Assembly (NCBI RefSeq): GCF_001567565.1
Contig: NZ_LSSW01000028.1
Coordinates: forward strand, 186,001-250,000
Length of the DNA: 64,000 nucleotides
DNA from: Ectopseudomonas composti
GTDB lineage: Bacteria; Pseudomonadota; Gammaproteobacteria; Pseudomonadales; Pseudomonadaceae
Direction: 5' to 3'
In this document: one piece after another, positions 9,747-21,645 of the stretch
Numbering within the stretch: position 1 is the first letter of the stretch
Layout of the letters: every line of letters starts with the position of its first letter
Made by a program: the position numbers and the translations under genes
Notes under the pieces: generated by a model
The model's database searches: none
Told to the model about the DNA's origin: nothing
Seen by the model: the letters and a program-made list of their open reading frames with translations, nothing else

Positions 9747-12700
9747 GTGAACGTCCTGGCGCGCCTGTTCTCGGTGCTGCTGCGCTGGGGGCTGGGTCTT
9801 TGCGCCGCGATGCTGGTGCTGGCCGCGTTGTATGTCAGTCTCGGCCGCGAGCTGGTGCCGCTGGTGGCGGAATATCGGCTCGAACTGGAAGACCGCGCCA
9901 GCGCGCAGCTGGGCATGCCGGTGCGCATCGGTCGTCTCGAAGGGCGCTGGCAGGGATTTGCCCCGGTGCTGGTGGCCCATGACGTACGCCTGGGCAAGGA
10001 GGGTGAAGGCCTGAGCCTGGAGCGTGTGCAACTGGTGCCGGATGTCGGTGCCAGTCTGCTGGCACGCCAGCCGCGTATCGCCCGCCTGCAGTTCGATGGT
10101 TTGCAACTGAACGTGCGGCAGAGCGCCGAGGGTGCCTGGCAGTTGCAGGGTTTACCGCAGCGCAGTGGCCCGGAGCTGGACGTTGGGCGTCTGCTCGAGC
10201 AGCTGCAGATGGTGCATCGCATCAGCCTGCTCGATAGCCGTGTGGTGGTGCAGCCCTACGATCAGGAGCCGTTGCTGCTCAGTTACGTCAACTTCAGCCT
10301 GCGCTATGGCAATAACAGTCAGCGCCTCGACGGTCGCCTGCTCCTGCCTGATGGTCAACCGGTCGCCCTGCGCCTGCGCACACGCATGCAACCCGAGACC
10401 TGGCGCGAGGCGAAGTCCGAGCTCTATCTGAGCCTGCCGCAAAGCGACTGGGCGGCCTGGCTGCCGAAATCGCTGCTTGGTGACTGGCAGGTACAGCGTC
10501 TGCAGGCCGGTGGCGAGCTTTGGCTGCAAGGCCACGGCCTGTTCCTGGACAAGGGCGCCCTGCGTCTGCACGCGCCCGAGTTGGTCGGTGGGCAGGCCAA
10601 GCAAAAGGTAGTGACGCTCAAGGACCTGGCCTTCAATGCCTTTTTCGCTCAGGACAAGCAGGGCGTGCGGGCGCAGATCGACTCCCTGGCCCTGACCCAT
10701 GGTGAGCAGCGCATCGGTGAAGTGCACCTGAACCTGAAGCAGAATGACGTGGGCGACGCTGACGAGCGCTGGGCGCTGAGCACCGACCGCCTCGACCTCG
10801 CGGCCTGGGCACCGCTGGTCAAGGCGCTGGTGCCGATGCCCGAGAATGCCCGGGAGGTTCTTGTCGCCCTGGCGCCGCAAGGGGCGGTGAACAACCTGCT
10901 GCTCGATTACTACCCGCAGCGTGAAGGCGCCGAACGCCTGCAGTTCGCTGCCAACCTGGACAAGGTAGGCGTCCAGGCCTACCACGGTGCGCCGGCTGCC
11001 GAGAATGTCAGTGGCAGTGTGTCGGGCAACCTGTTTCAGGGCGAGCTGCGGCTGAACAGCGAGAATTTTGCTCTGCATCTGGATCAACTGTTCCCTAAAC
11101 CCTGGCGCTACCGCCATGCCCAGGCGCGCTTGAGCTGGGACTGGAGCGAAACCGGCCTGACGTTGTACAGCCCCTACATGCGTGTAGAGGGTGAGGAGGG
11201 GCAAGTCGCTGGTGACATGCTGATCCGCCTGCTGCGCGACCCTGAAGCCGAGGATTACATGGACCTGCGCGTCGGCATGCGCGACGGCGATGCGTCCTAC
11301 ACCGAGAAGTATCTGCCGAGCCGCGCGCCCGGCATGAGCGCTGAACTCGATCACTGGCTGAAGACGGCGATCCGCGCGGGGCACGTCGAAGAAGGCTATT
11401 TCCAGTACCAGGGCTCACTGCACAAGGGGGCAGCACTGGGCGCTCGTAGCATCAGCCTGTTCTTCAAGGTCAAGGATGCCGAGCTGGCCTTCCAGCCAGG
11501 CTGGCCTGCGCTACGTGAGGGCGTGGGTGAGGTGTTGATCGAGGACGACGCGGTGCGCGTGCGCTTGCAGAGCGGCCGCTTGCAGGAAAGCCAGGTCAGT
11601 GACGTCGTGGCCAATATTCCTCTGCTGCACGACGGCAAACCGCCACGCCTACACCTCGACGGCAAGGTGCAGAGCAGTCTGGGCGATGCCATCAAGCTGC
11701 TGCAGGAGGCGCCACTGGGCACTTCGGAGATATTTGCCGGTTGGCAGGGCGAGGGGCCTCTGACCGGTCGCCTGCAACTGGATATTCCGTTGCACAAGGG
11801 AGACAAACCCGGTGTCGTGGTGGACTTCGCCACCGAAGGTGCCAGCCTCAAGCTGGCCAACCCCGATCTGCAGTTGCGTAAGGTGCAGGGGGCATTTCGC
11901 TTCGACAGCGCCGCCGGGCTGAGCGCGCCGGACGTTCGCGGCGAGGTCTTCGGCCGCCAGGTGCGCGGCAAGATCAGCGCCGAGGGTGCACGCGGCCAGG
12001 CGCGTACACTGTTCGATCTGCGTGGACAGGTTCCGGTCGATACCCTCAGCCAGTGGCTGGGTGGGCCGCAGAAACTGCCGGTCAGCGGGTTGCTTCCCTA
12101 TCGTCTGCGTCTGACGCTCGATGGCGATGACAGCAAGCTGCGCGTCGACTCCGCCTTGCGCGGCGTGGCGGTCAACCTGCCGGCCCCCTTTGGCAAGACG
12201 GCGGAGCAGGAGCGCGATGCCAGCTGGCGCATGACCCTTTCCGGGCGTGAGCGCCGCTATTGGGCCGATTATGCTGATCTGGCCAGCTTGAGTCTGGCCG
12301 CGCCTCCGGGGGCGCTGGCAGATGGCCGTGGCGAATTGTTGCTGGGTGGTGGCGCGGCAGGTTTGCCGCCAGGGCAGGGGCTGCGCGTGCGCGGACACCT
12401 GGATGAACTGGACCTGGACGCCTGGAAAAAACTGGCTGCGAATCATCCGGTCAAGGTGGATGCCGACAGCCAGCGCCTGTTCAAGAGCGCCCGCCTGGAT
12501 ATCGGACGCTTTCGCGGTTTCGGTCAGGAGATCGAGCAACTGACGCTTGGCCTGGCGCGTGAAGGGCAGGCCTGGTCCCTGCAACTCGACAGCGAGCTGG
12601 CTGCCGGGCGAGTGCTGCTGGCCGATGCTGACTCTGTGCCCATTCGCATCGAACTGCAGCATGTGCGATTGCCAGCGCCCGATCCTGGGGCCGTGAAGGA

Positions 12701-13568
12701 CGAGGAGGCGCCAGACCCGCTGGCCGATTTCGACCCCAGGCAGATTCCTCCGCTGGATATCAGCATCGAGCGCGTACTGCGCGGTGAAAAGCTACTGGGC
12801 AGGTGGTCGCTCAAGGTGCGCCCGGAGGAGCAGGGCGTGCGCTTCGATGAGCTCGATCTCGATCTTCAGGGCCTGAAGATCGGTGGCAGTGCCGGTTGGC
12901 GTGGTACCCCAGGCCATATGCGCAGCTGGTACAAGGGGCGTCTGCAGGGCAAGAACCTCAGCGATATTCTCAAGGCCTGGGATTTCGCTCCCAGCGTTAC
13001 CAGTGAAAGTTTCCGGGTGGACGCCGATGGCGACTGGCCGGGCTCGCCTGCCTGGTTTTCGCTCAAGCGCTTTTCCGGCAATCTCGACCCCTCGTTGCGC
13101 AAGGGCCAGTTCGTCGAGGTGCAGGGCTCGGCCCAGGCGCTGCGCGTATTCGGCCTGCTCAACTTCAACTCGATCGGTCGCCGCTTGCGTCTGGACTTCT
13201 CCGACCTGCTCGACAAGGGGCTCAGTTATGACCGGGTCAAGGGCAACCTGCAGGCCACCAATGGTCTGTTCGTCACTCGCGAGCCGATCACCCTGACCGG
13301 GCCTTCGAGCAATCTGGAGCTCAACGGCAATCTGGACATGCGCAACGAGCGCATCGATGCCAAGTTGCTGGTGACCCTGCCGGTGACCAACAACCTGCCG
13401 CTGGCAGCGTTGATCGTCGGGGCTCCGGCAATCGGCGGGGCGCTGTTCGTGGTGGACAAGCTGCTCGGTGACAAGGTCGCACGCTTCGCCAGTGTGCAGT
13501 ACGACGTCAAGGGGTCGCTGCAGGATCCTGAGCTCAGCTTCGACAAGCCTTTCGAAAAACCGCAATGA
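9747..13568 (+). CDS. yhdP: YhdP-family AsmA-like envelope lipid-transport protein
   Basis: Very large protein (1273 residues) with one N-terminal membrane helix (LGLCAAMLVLAALYVSL) followed by a long periplasmic beta-rich body: DUF3971 in the first part and the AsmA-like C-terminal domain at the end. YhdP and its relatives TamB and YdbH form hydrophobic grooves thought to carry phospholipids to the outer membrane, with YhdP tied to stationary-phase lipid flow and vancomycin resistance in E. coli. The start is a GTG at 9747 with a poor ribosome site, 17 bp after rng; coupling to rng is likely. The open frame is unbroken. The exact cargo is inferred from the family. Confidence 0.9.
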   Translation: MNVLARLFSVLLRWGLGLCAAMLVLAALYVSLGRELVPLVAEYRLELEDRASAQLGMPVRIGRLEGRWQGFAPVLVAHDVRLGKEGEGLSLERVQLVPDVGASLLARQPRIARLQFDGLQLNVRQSAEGAWQLQGLPQRSGPELDVGRLLEQLQMVHRISLLDSRVVVQPYDQEPLLLSYVNFSLRYGNNSQRLDGRLLLPDGQPVALRLRTRMQPETWREAKSELYLSLPQSDWAAWLPKSLLGDWQVQRLQAGGELWLQGHGLFLDKGALRLHAPELVGGQAKQKVVTLKDLAFNAFFAQDKQGVRAQIDSLALTHGEQRIGEVHLNLKQNDVGDADERWALSTDRLDLAAWAPLVKALVPMPENAREVLVALAPQGAVNNLLLDYYPQREGAERLQFAANLDKVGVQAYHGAPAAENVSGSVSGNLFQGELRLNSENFALHLDQLFPKPWRYRHAQARLSWDWSETGLTLYSPYMRVEGEEGQVAGDMLIRLLRDPEAEDYMDLRVGMRDGDASYTEKYLPSRAPGMSAELDHWLKTAIRAGHVEEGYFQYQGSLHKGAALGARSISLFFKVKDAELAFQPGWPALREGVGEVLIEDDAVRVRLQSGRLQESQVSDVVANIPLLHDGKPPRLHLDGKVQSSLGDAIKLLQEAPLGTSEIFAGWQGEGPLTGRLQLDIPLHKGDKPGVVVDFATEGASLKLANPDLQLRKVQGAFRFDSAAGLSAPDVRGEVFGRQVRGKISAEGARGQARTLFDLRGQVPVDTLSQWLGGPQKLPVSGLLPYRLRLTLDGDDSKLRVDSALRGVAVNLPAPFGKTAEQERDASWRMTLSGRERRYWADYADLASLSLAAPPGALADGRGELLLGGGAAGLPPGQGLRVRGHLDELDLDAWKKLAANHPVKVDADSQRLFKSARLDIGRFRGFGQEIEQLTLGLAREGQAWSLQLDSELAAGRVLLADADSVPIRIELQHVRLPAPDPGAVKDEEAPDPLADFDPRQIPPLDISIERVLRGEKLLGRWSLKVRPEEQGVRFDELDLDLQGLKIGGSAGWRGTPGHMRSWYKGRLQGKNLSDILKAWDFAPSVTSESFRVDADGDWPGSPAWFSLKRFSGNLDPSLRKGQFVEVQGSAQALRVFGLLNFNSIGRRLRLDFSDLLDKGLSYDRVKGNLQATNGLFVTREPITLTGPSSNLELNGNLDMRNERIDAKLLVTLPVTNNLPLAALIVGAPAIGGALFVVDKLLGDKVARFASVQYDVKGSLQDPELSFDKPFEKPQ

Positions 13569-13617
13569 GGTTACGTCTTGGCGTAGGCTGTTACACCAAG
13601 CCGCAAAGAGTGTCGCC

Positions 13618-14466
13618 ATGAATCTCGCTGTAATCCAGATGGTCAGCCAGGATGACGTGCAAGCCAATCTGCGCCTGGCTCGGCGTCTGCTGGAGCGCGC
13701 TGCGCAGGGTGGCGCGCGTCTCGCCGTGTTGCCGGAGAACTTCGCGGCCATGGGCCGCCGGGATCTGGCCGCCATCGGCCGTGCCGAAGCCCTGGGCGAA
13801 GGGCCGATCCTGCCCTGGTTGAAAAGAGTCGCGCGTGACCTCAGTTTATGGGTAGTGGCCGGTACCTTGCCGCTGCCGCCGGACGATGATGCCGAGGGCA
13901 AGCCGCGCGCCTGTTCGCTGTTGATCGACGATCAGGGACAGCGTGCCGCCCGTTACGACAAGCTGCACCTGTTCGATGTCGACGTGGCCGACAACCGTGG
14001 CCGTTATCGTGAGTCGGACGACTTTGCCCATGGCCAGCGCATCGTGGTGGCGGATACGCCGGTAGGGCGCCTGGGCCTGAGCGTGTGTTACGACCTGCGC
14101 TTCCCCGAGTTGTTCGGTGCACTGCGTGAAGCAGGGGCCGAGCTGATCAGCGTACCGGCCGCGTTCACGGCGATGACTGGCGCCGCCCACTGGCAGGTGC
14201 TGACGCGCGCTCGGGCCATCGAAACCCAGTGCTATGTGCTGGCGGCCGGGCAGGGTGGTGAGCACCCGGGGCAGCGCATGACCTTCGGCCATTCGGCGAT
14301 CATCGACCCCTGGGGCAGCGTCCTGACCGAGCAGGATCAGGGCGAAGCTGCGCTGCTGGCGTCTCGCGATGCCACTGAGCAGGCAGCCATTCGCCAGCGT
14401 ATGCCGGTGCAGCAGCACCGCCGATTCTTTTTATCGGGCGTAGCACGTCCGATCGTTGTGGAGTGA
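13618..14466 (+). CDS. Carbon-nitrogen hydrolase of the nitrilase superfamily (Nit1/Nit2-like)
   Basis: A 282-residue amidase-type hydrolase. The Glu-Lys-Cys triad is visible as Glu40 (VLPENF), Lys115 (YDKLHLFD) and Cys157 ([12 protein letters not shown]). Close relatives are the Nit1/YbeM group, which act as amidases on deaminated glutathione or omega-amides, a metabolite-repair role; the substrate here is inferred. The ATG at 13618 gives the conserved NLAVIQM start. It sits 49 bp after yhdP and its stop lies 2 bp before the tldD ATG, so it belongs to the rng-yhdP-tldD transcription run. Confidence 0.9.
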   Translation: MNLAVIQMVSQDDVQANLRLARRLLERAAQGGARLAVLPENFAAMGRRDLAAIGRAEALGEGPILPWLKRVARDLSLWVVAGTLPLPPDDDAEGKPRACSLLIDDQGQRAARYDKLHLFDVDVADNRGRYRESDDFAHGQRIVVADTPVGRLGLSVCYDLRFPELFGALREAGAELISVPAAFTAMTGAAHWQVLTRARAIETQCYVLAAGQGGEHPGQRMTFGHSAIIDPWGSVLTEQDQGEAALLASRDATEQAAIRQRMPVQQHRRFFLSGVARPIVVE

Positions 14467-14468
14467 CC

Positions 14469-15911
14469 ATGAATACGATGTTGCAATCCGTCAGCGAGCA
14501 TCTGCTTGCGCCCGGCAACCTGACCCTCGACAGCCTGAGCTCCGTTCTGGGCGAAGTGGCGGGGCCGGGTATCGATGCCGCCGACCTGTACTTTCAGAGC
14601 CAGGTCTCGGAAACCTGGGTGCTGGAGGACGGCATCGTCAAGGAAGGCAGTTTCAACCTCGACCAGGGCGTTGGCGTGCGTGCCCAGTCCGGTGAAAAAA
14701 CCGGTTTCGCCTACAGCAATGCGATCAGCCTCGATGCGCTGACGCAAGCCGCTCAGGCCGCGCGTTCGATCTCACGGGCCGGTCAGCAGGGGCGTGTGCA
14801 GGCGTTCGTCAGCCCGCAGGTCACTCAGCTGTATGCCGAGGGCAACCCGCTGGATGTCATGAGCCGCGCCGAGAAGGTCGAGCTGCTGCAGCGCGTCGAT
14901 CGCGCCACGCGCGCACTGGATCCGCGCATCAAGCAGGTCACCGTGAGTCTGGCCGGTGTCTGGGACCGCATTCTGGTGGCGGCGCATGATGGCAGCCTGA
15001 GCGCCGATATCCGTCCGCTGGTGCGCTTCAACGTCAGCGTCATCGTCGAACAGAATGGTCGTCGCGAGCGTGGCGGTCATGGCGGTGGCGGGCGCACCGA
15101 CTACAGCTATTTCCTCGATGAAGACCGCGCCATGGGCTACGCCCGCGAGGCGCTGCGCCAGGCGCTGGTCAATCTGGAAGCCATCGCGGCTCCGGCTGGC
15201 AGCATGCCGGTGGTGATGGGCGCGGGCTGGTCCGGCGTACTCCTGCACGAAGCGGTCGGCCATGGCCTGGAAGGCGACTTCAACCGCAAGGGCAGTTCCG
15301 CCTACAGCGGCAAGGTCGGTGAGAAGGTCGCGTCCAGTCTCTGCACCATCGTCGATGACGGCACCCTGGCCGGGCGTCGGGGTTCGCTCAGTGTCGACGA
15401 CGAAGGCACGCCGACCCAGTGCACCACGCTGATCGAAAACGGCGTGCTCAGGGGCTACATGCAGGACAAGCTCAACGCGCGCCTGATGGGCGTGGCCGCC
15501 ACCGGCAACGGTCGTCGTGAGTCCTATGCGCACTTGCCGATGCCGCGTATGACCAACACCTACATGCTGGCCGGTGAGAGCGACCCGGAGGAAATCATTC
15601 GTTCGGTGAAGAAGGGCATCTACTGCGCCAATCTCGGCGGCGGCCAGGTGGATATCACCAGCGGCAAGTTCGTCTTCTCCACCAGCGAGGCGTACCTGAT
15701 CGAGGACGGCAAGATCACCGCCCCGGTCAAGGGGGCGACCCTGATCGGCAACGGGCCGGAGGCCATGAGCCGGGTGTCCATGGTCGGCAACGACCTGGCG
15801 CTGGACAGTGGTGTCGGCACGTGCGGCAAGGATGGTCAGTCGGTGCCTGTGGGCGTCGGTCAGCCGACGCTGAAGATCGACGCGATCACCGTCGGCGGCA
15901 CCGGTGCCTGA
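14469..15911 (+). CDS. tldD: Metalloprotease TldD
   Basis: Zinc metalloprotease subunit that with PmbA/TldE forms a heterodimer degrading unfolded peptides, processing microcin B17 and acting on CcdA. The 480-residue protein carries the HExxxH zinc site ([14 protein letters not shown]), which marks it as the catalytic partner, and the conserved C-terminal block [21 protein letters not shown]. The ATG at 14469 has GGAG upstream; a GTG two codons earlier overlaps the preceding stop and is possible. Its partner pmbA lies only 660 bp downstream, separated by darP on the other strand. Confidence 0.96.
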   Translation: MNTMLQSVSEHLLAPGNLTLDSLSSVLGEVAGPGIDAADLYFQSQVSETWVLEDGIVKEGSFNLDQGVGVRAQSGEKTGFAYSNAISLDALTQAAQAARSISRAGQQGRVQAFVSPQVTQLYAEGNPLDVMSRAEKVELLQRVDRATRALDPRIKQVTVSLAGVWDRILVAAHDGSLSADIRPLVRFNVSVIVEQNGRRERGGHGGGGRTDYSYFLDEDRAMGYAREALRQALVNLEAIAAPAGSMPVVMGAGWSGVLLHEAVGHGLEGDFNRKGSSAYSGKVGEKVASSLCTIVDDGTLAGRRGSLSVDDEGTPTQCTTLIENGVLRGYMQDKLNARLMGVAATGNGRRESYAHLPMPRMTNTYMLAGESDPEEIIRSVKKGIYCANLGGGQVDITSGKFVFSTSEAYLIEDGKITAPVKGATLIGNGPEAMSRVSMVGNDLALDSGVGTCGKDGQSVPVGVGQPTLKIDAITVGGTGA

Positions 15912-15923
15912 TGCACTGCTGAA

Positions 15924-16442
15924 TCAGCGCAGGCCGCGCTGGATCTCGTCGAGCTCGCGGATGTACTTGAACACCTTGCGCGCCGCGGCTGGTGGCTTGT
16001 TGCGTGCGGCCTCATGCTGGGCATGACGGACCAGCCCGCGCAGATGCTGTACGTCGGCTTCGGGGTAGAGTTCGACGAAGCTCTCCAGCGCGCTGTCGCC
16101 TTCGGCGATCAGACGGTCGCGCCAGCGCTCGAGGGCATGAAAGCGCTCGTTGTACTCGCGGGTGGAGCTGTCCACCTGGTCGAGCATGGCGATGATCGCT
16201 TCGACATCCTGTTCACGCATCAGCTTGCCGATGAACTGGATGTGGCGTTTGCGCGCGGCATTGGCGGTATGTTTCGGCGCATCGGCGAGGGCGCGGCGTA
16301 GGGCATCGGTCAGCGGCATCTTGGCCAGCAGATCCGCCTTGAGCGTGGTCAGTCGCTCGCCAAGCTCCTGCAGGGCATGCAGTTCGCGTTTGACCTGGGA
16401 TTTGCTCTTCTCCAGGGAGAAGTCGTCGTAGGAATCAGACAT
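15924..16442 (-). CDS. darP: Ribosome biogenesis factor DarP (YjgA, DUF615)
   Basis: Small basic/acidic helical protein of 172 residues that binds late 50S precursors and promotes peptidyl-transferase-centre maturation in E. coli. The sequence begins with an acidic patch ([20 protein letters not shown]) and has the DUF615 landmarks [25 protein letters not shown] and a C-terminal [10 protein letters not shown]. The ATG at 16442 fits the family; the longer frame upstream does not. It is convergent with tldD (12 bp between stops) and divergent from pmbA, an arrangement known from other Pseudomonas. Confidence 0.93.
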   Translation of the reverse strand: MSDSYDDFSLEKSKSQVKRELHALQELGERLTTLKADLLAKMPLTDALRRALADAPKHTANAARKRHIQFIGKLMREQDVEAIIAMLDQVDSSTREYNERFHALERWRDRLIAEGDSALESFVELYPEADVQHLRGLVRHAQHEAARNKPPAAARKVFKYIRELDEIQRGLR

Positions 16443-16570
16443 GGGGTGGGTCCAGAGGGAAACGCCGCCATGATAGCAGTAACCGTGACTGCCGGCCTGT
16501 GGGCGGGCAGTCGAGAGCAGGCCTTGAGTGTGCGAATGCTGGGCCTGCGCCAAGAGAATCGGGAGTGGTT

Positions 16571-17917
16571 ATGAGTGAAGTAGAACGCATCGGGCCGCAG
16601 GCCTTGCCGGCACTGCAGGAGCAAGTTGAGGCCATTCTCGCCGAGGCCAAGCGCCAGGGCGCCAGTGCCTGTGAAGTGGCCGTCTCGGCCGGCCAGGGGC
16701 TGTCCACCACGGTGCGCCAGCGTGAGGTGGAAACCGTCGAGTTCAATCGTGATCAGGGTTTTGGTATCACGCTCTACGTCGGTCAGCGTAAGGGCTCGGC
16801 CAGTACCTCGGCCACTGGCGCCGAGGCCATTCGCGAAACCGTGGCCGCGGCCCTGGCGATTGCCAAGCATGCGTCCGAGGACGAGTGCGCCGGCCTGGCT
16901 GACGCGGCGCTGATGGCGCGCGAGTTGCCCGAGCTGGATCTCTATCACCCTTGGTCAATCACTCCAGAGCAGGCCGTCGAGCAGGCGCTGGTGTGCGAGG
17001 CGGCGGCCTTCGCTGCCGATCCGCGGATCAAGAACGCCGATGGCACCAGTCTCAATACCCATCAGGGCTGCCGTGTGTATGGCAACAGCCACGGCTTCAT
17101 CGGCGGTTATGCCAGCACCCGGCACAGCCTGAGCTGCGTGATGATCGCCGAGGGCGAGGGGCAGATGCAGCGCGACTACTGGTACGACGTCAATCGCCAG
17201 GGCGAGCTGCTCGCAGGTGCTGAAGGTATCGGCCAGCGCGCCGCCGAGCGTGCGGTCAGTCGCCTCGGGGCGCGTCCGGTGCCGACCTGCGAAGTCCCCG
17301 TGCTGTTCGCCGCCGAGCTGGCCGGCGGCCTGTTCAGTCACCTGCTGGCGGCGATCTCTGGCGGTAACCTGTACCGTCAGTCCTCGTTCCTTGAGGGGGC
17401 GCTCGGTCAGCGTCTGTTCCCCGAATGGTTGAGCCTCGACGAACGTCCGCATCTGCCGCGCGCACTGGGCAGTGCGACCTTCGATGGTGACGGCCTGGCC
17501 ACATACGCCAAGCCGTTCGTGGAGAAGGGGGAGCTGGTCTCCTATGTGCTCGGCACTTATTCCGGCCGTAAGCTGGGCCTGCCGAGCACGGCCAACTCCG
17601 GCGGCGTGCACAACCTGTTCGTCACCCATGGCGATGAGGACCAGCAGGCGCTGATTCGGCGCATGGGGCGCGGTTTGCTGGTCACCGAGTTGATGGGGCA
17701 GGGGCTGAACCTGGTGACCGGTGATTACTCGCGCGGCGCGGCGGGCTTCTGGGTCGAGAACGGTGAGATCCAGTTCCCGGTGCAGGAAGTCACCATCGCC
17801 GGCAATCTGCGCGACATGTTCCGTCAGATCGTCGCGGTCGGTCGTGACCTCGAGCGCCGCGGCAATATCTGCACTGGCTCGGTGCTGATCGAGAAGATGA
17901 CCGTCGCCGGCAGTTGA
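16571..17917 (+). CDS. pmbA: Metalloprotease PmbA (TldE)
   Basis: Partner of TldD in the TldD/E protease. The 448-residue protein has the family fold (QREVETVEFNRDQGFGITLYVGQRKGSAST; NSGGVHNLFV) but no HExxxH motif, as expected of the non-catalytic TldE subunit. The ATG at 16571 follows a GGGAG sequence. Transcription starts in the 128-bp darP-pmbA spacer and ends at a strong bidirectional hairpin shared with ptsO. Confidence 0.95.
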   Translation: MSEVERIGPQALPALQEQVEAILAEAKRQGASACEVAVSAGQGLSTTVRQREVETVEFNRDQGFGITLYVGQRKGSASTSATGAEAIRETVAAALAIAKHASEDECAGLADAALMARELPELDLYHPWSITPEQAVEQALVCEAAAFAADPRIKNADGTSLNTHQGCRVYGNSHGFIGGYASTRHSLSCVMIAEGEGQMQRDYWYDVNRQGELLAGAEGIGQRAAERAVSRLGARPVPTCEVPVLFAAELAGGLFSHLLAAISGGNLYRQSSFLEGALGQRLFPEWLSLDERPHLPRALGSATFDGDGLATYAKPFVEKGELVSYVLGTYSGRKLGLPSTANSGGVHNLFVTHGDEDQQALIRRMGRGLLVTELMGQGLNLVTGDYSRGAAGFWVENGEIQFPVQEVTIAGNLRDMFRQIVAVGRDLERRGNICTGSVLIEKMTVAGS

Positions 17918-17936
17918 GCACGGTAGAAACGGCAGA

Positions 17937-17970
17937 AACGACAAGGCCACCCGCGGGTGGCCTTGTCGTT
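17937..17970. terminator. Bidirectional terminator between pmbA and ptsO
   Basis: Perfect inverted repeat of 17 bp per arm (AACGACAAGGCCACCCG and its complement, no loop beyond the stem turn) in the short convergent spacer, ending in GTCGTTTGTC. It can serve pmbA on the plus strand and ptsO on the minus strand. Confidence 0.85.
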
Positions 17971-17982
17971 TGTCGGGAGGGC

Positions 17983-18255
17983 TTACTCGCCTTCGTCGAA
18001 GTAGTTTTCGATCAGCTCGACCAAGGCGTTCATCGCCTGATCGTCCTGTTCTCCTTCGGTCGCCAGGTGCACATTGGTGCCCTTGCCGGCAGCCAGCATC
18101 ATCACCGCCATGATGCTCTTGCCGTCGACCAGGCTTTCGGCGCTGCGCCCGATGCGTACCTGGCACGGGTAAGTGCTCGCCACACCGACGAATTTCGCTG
18201 CAGCGCGGGCATGCAGACCGAGTTTGTTGATGATGGTGATTTCACGTGCTGGCAT
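17983..18255 (-). CDS. ptsO: HPr-like phosphocarrier NPr of the nitrogen PTS
   Basis: The 90-residue HPr-family carrier passes phosphate from EI-Ntr (PtsP) to EIIA-Ntr (PtsN). The phosphorylated His15 lies in KLGLHARAAAKF, and the regulatory-loop sequence DGKSIMAVMML is present. It is the last gene of a minus-strand run hpf-ptsN-rapZ-ptsO, 15 bp after rapZ. In proteobacteria this pathway senses nitrogen and carbon balance and controls potassium uptake and other targets without transporting sugars itself. Confidence 0.96.
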   Translation of the reverse strand: MPAREITIINKLGLHARAAAKFVGVASTYPCQVRIGRSAESLVDGKSIMAVMMLAAGKGTNVHLATEGEQDDQAMNALVELIENYFDEGE

Positions 18256-18270
18256 CGCGGCAAGGGTTCC

Positions 18271-19128
18271 TTAGCTGAGGTCGCGGTGACGCACCTGGAC
18301 GTTCTTCAGCGAATGTTTGAGCGCCTGGCTGAGGCGGTTGGCCAGGTAAACCGAGCGGTGGTGGCCGCCGGTGCAGCCAACTGCAACGGTGACGTAGGCG
18401 CGGTTGCTGGCGGCAAAACGTGGCAGCCATTTCTCCAGATAGGCGAGGATGTCCTGATACATTTCCTCGACCTCCGGCTGCGCAGCCAGATAGTCGATCA
18501 CCGGTTGGTCCTGGCCCGAGTAATCACGCAGCTCCGGCTTCCAGTAGGGGTTGGGCAGGCAGCGTGCATCGAAGACCAGATCGGCATCCACCGGCATGCC
18601 ACGTTTGAAGCCGAAAGACTCGACGAGAAAGGCGGTGCCGGTCTGAGTCTGGCCTAGCAGGCGTAGCTTGAGTGTGTCGCGCAGTTGATAGAGATTCAGG
18701 CGGGTGGTGTCTATCTTGAGGTCTGCACGATCAGTGATCGGCGCCAGAAGCTGGCTCTCATACGCGATGGCTTCTGCGAGCGAGCGATTGTCGTTGGTCA
18801 GCGGATGACGCCTGCGCGTCTCCGAAAAACGCTTGAGCAGCGTCTCGTCTTCGGCATCCAGATAAAGCACGTCGCAACGGATATTGCGTTTGCGCACTTC
18901 ATCGAGCAATTCAGGGAAGCGCTTGAGCTGACTCAGCAGATTGCGCGCATCGATGGAGACGGCAACCTGCGGCAGCAGCATGTCGCTGTGCGGCAGGAAA
19001 CGCTCGGCCAGGTCCGGCAACAGGCCGGCCGGCAGGTTGTCGATGCAATAGAAGCCGTTGTCCTCAAGTACATCGAGGGCGGTGCTCTTGCCCGAGCCCG
19101 AGCGACCGCTGACGATGATCAGGCGCAT
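18271..19128 (-). CDS. rapZ: RNase adapter protein RapZ (YvcJ-like P-loop protein)
   Basis: Nucleotide-binding protein of 285 residues. In enterobacteria it binds the GlmZ sRNA, recruits RNase E and thereby sets GlmS levels and amino-sugar supply. The N-terminal P-loop GRSGSGKST is at residues 8-16, followed by DNLPAGLLP; the C-terminal RNA-binding domain shows the conserved FGFKRGMP and [10 protein letters not shown]. Pseudomonas lacks a clear GlmZ, so its target here is unknown. It overlaps neither neighbour; ptsN ends 2 bp upstream. Confidence 0.94.
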   Translation of the reverse strand: MRLIIVSGRSGSGKSTALDVLEDNGFYCIDNLPAGLLPDLAERFLPHSDMLLPQVAVSIDARNLLSQLKRFPELLDEVRKRNIRCDVLYLDAEDETLLKRFSETRRRHPLTNDNRSLAEAIAYESQLLAPITDRADLKIDTTRLNLYQLRDTLKLRLLGQTQTGTAFLVESFGFKRGMPVDADLVFDARCLPNPYWKPELRDYSGQDQPVIDYLAAQPEVEEMYQDILAYLEKWLPRFAASNRAYVTVAVGCTGGHHRSVYLANRLSQALKHSLKNVQVRHRDLS

Positions 19129-19130
19129 GT

Positions 19131-19595
19131 TCAGTGACCGTTCTGAATGTCCACGACAACCTGGTAGAGATCTTCGCCGCTGCTGGCATGGCGTAGACGT
19201 TCACGTACATCCTGGCGGTCGAGCATGCTGGCGATCTGGCGCAGGAGCTCCAGGTGCGCATCGGTTGCTGCCTCCGGTACCAGGAGTACGAACAGCAGGT
19301 CGACAGGTGCGCCGTCGATGGCGTCGAAGTCGACGGCAGTTTCCAGGTGCAATACAGCGCTGATCGGTGCACTGCAGCCGGCCAGGCGGCAGTGCGGAAT
19401 GGCGATGCCGTTGCCGAAGCCGGTGGAACCGAGCTTCTCGCGGGCGATAAGGCTTTCGAAGATGTCCTGGGCATCCAGGTCGGGCAGGTCGCGCGCAACC
19501 AGATTGGCGATCTGTTCGAGCACGCGCTTCTTACTGCCGCCCGGCACGTTCACCAGGGAACGGCCGGGGGTCAGGATATTTTCAAGTCGGATCAT
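19131..19595 (-). CDS. ptsN: Nitrogen-regulatory EIIA protein PtsN
   Basis: EIIA-Ntr, the output protein of the nitrogen PTS. The 154-residue sequence is a single EIIA-2 fold with the phospho-acceptor His68 in [10 protein letters not shown]. Its phosphorylation state regulates potassium transport, sigma-54 dependent genes and, in Pseudomonas, polyhydroxyalkanoate and carbon regulation (family knowledge). It sits between hpf and rapZ, downstream of rpoN, the classical rpoN cluster. Confidence 0.96.
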   Translation of the reverse strand: MIRLENILTPGRSLVNVPGGSKKRVLEQIANLVARDLPDLDAQDIFESLIAREKLGSTGFGNGIAIPHCRLAGCSAPISAVLHLETAVDFDAIDGAPVDLLFVLLVPEAATDAHLELLRQIASMLDRQDVRERLRHASSGEDLYQVVVDIQNGH

Positions 19596-19607
19596 GGATG
19601 GGGAATG

Positions 19608-19916
19608 TTAGCGGGCCGTGGCGCCTTGCAGGCGTTCGAGCTGCTTTTCCTTGTGCTTGATAAGTTGACGGTCGAGTTTGTCGGCCAAGAGGTCGATGGC
19701 AGCGTACATATCCTGATGTTCGGCGTTGGCGACGACTTCGCCGCCGGCGACATGCAGGGTGGCTTCGATCTTCTGCTTGAGTTTTTCGACCTCCATGGTC
19801 ACCTGTACGTTGGTGATCTTGTCGAAGTGGCGTTCCAGTCGGCCGAGTTTCTCGCCGATATAGTCACGCAGGGCGTCGGTCACATCCAGCTGATGTCCAC
19901 TGATGTTGACTTGCAT
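19608..19916 (-). CDS. hpf: Ribosome hibernation promoting factor
   Basis: Short HPF of 102 residues that binds the 30S decoding site and promotes 100S dimers in stationary phase. It shows the S30AE fold (MQVNISGHQLDVTDALRDYI ... HFDKITNVQVTMEVEKLKQ) and stops shortly after the single domain, so it is the short form and would act with RMF. The ATG at 19916 is the conserved start. It is 99 bp downstream of rpoN on the same strand. Confidence 0.95.
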   Translation of the reverse strand: MQVNISGHQLDVTDALRDYIGEKLGRLERHFDKITNVQVTMEVEKLKQKIEATLHVAGGEVVANAEHQDMYAAIDLLADKLDRQLIKHKEKQLERLQGATAR

Positions 19917-20015
19917 ACCGCTTTCTCCTTGTTGCCTTGTGTAAGAGACGGGTCTGGTTCGACCCGCCACCGGAACACTTTGGCCTGAAGGCTCGAGGCC
20001 TTCAGTCGATCTGGC

Positions 20016-21509
<1,494 letters not shown>

Positions 21510-21645
21510 TGCAGACCTTAATTTACTGGCGAGTTACGCCTTCCACATCAGGGCGCCGAAGCGCCGCCAGGAAGCAAATTATATGCCTGAATTTCTTGTT
21601 TTTGCCTAGGGGTTGCAATATTTCTGTAGCGAAATAACAGGCGAC

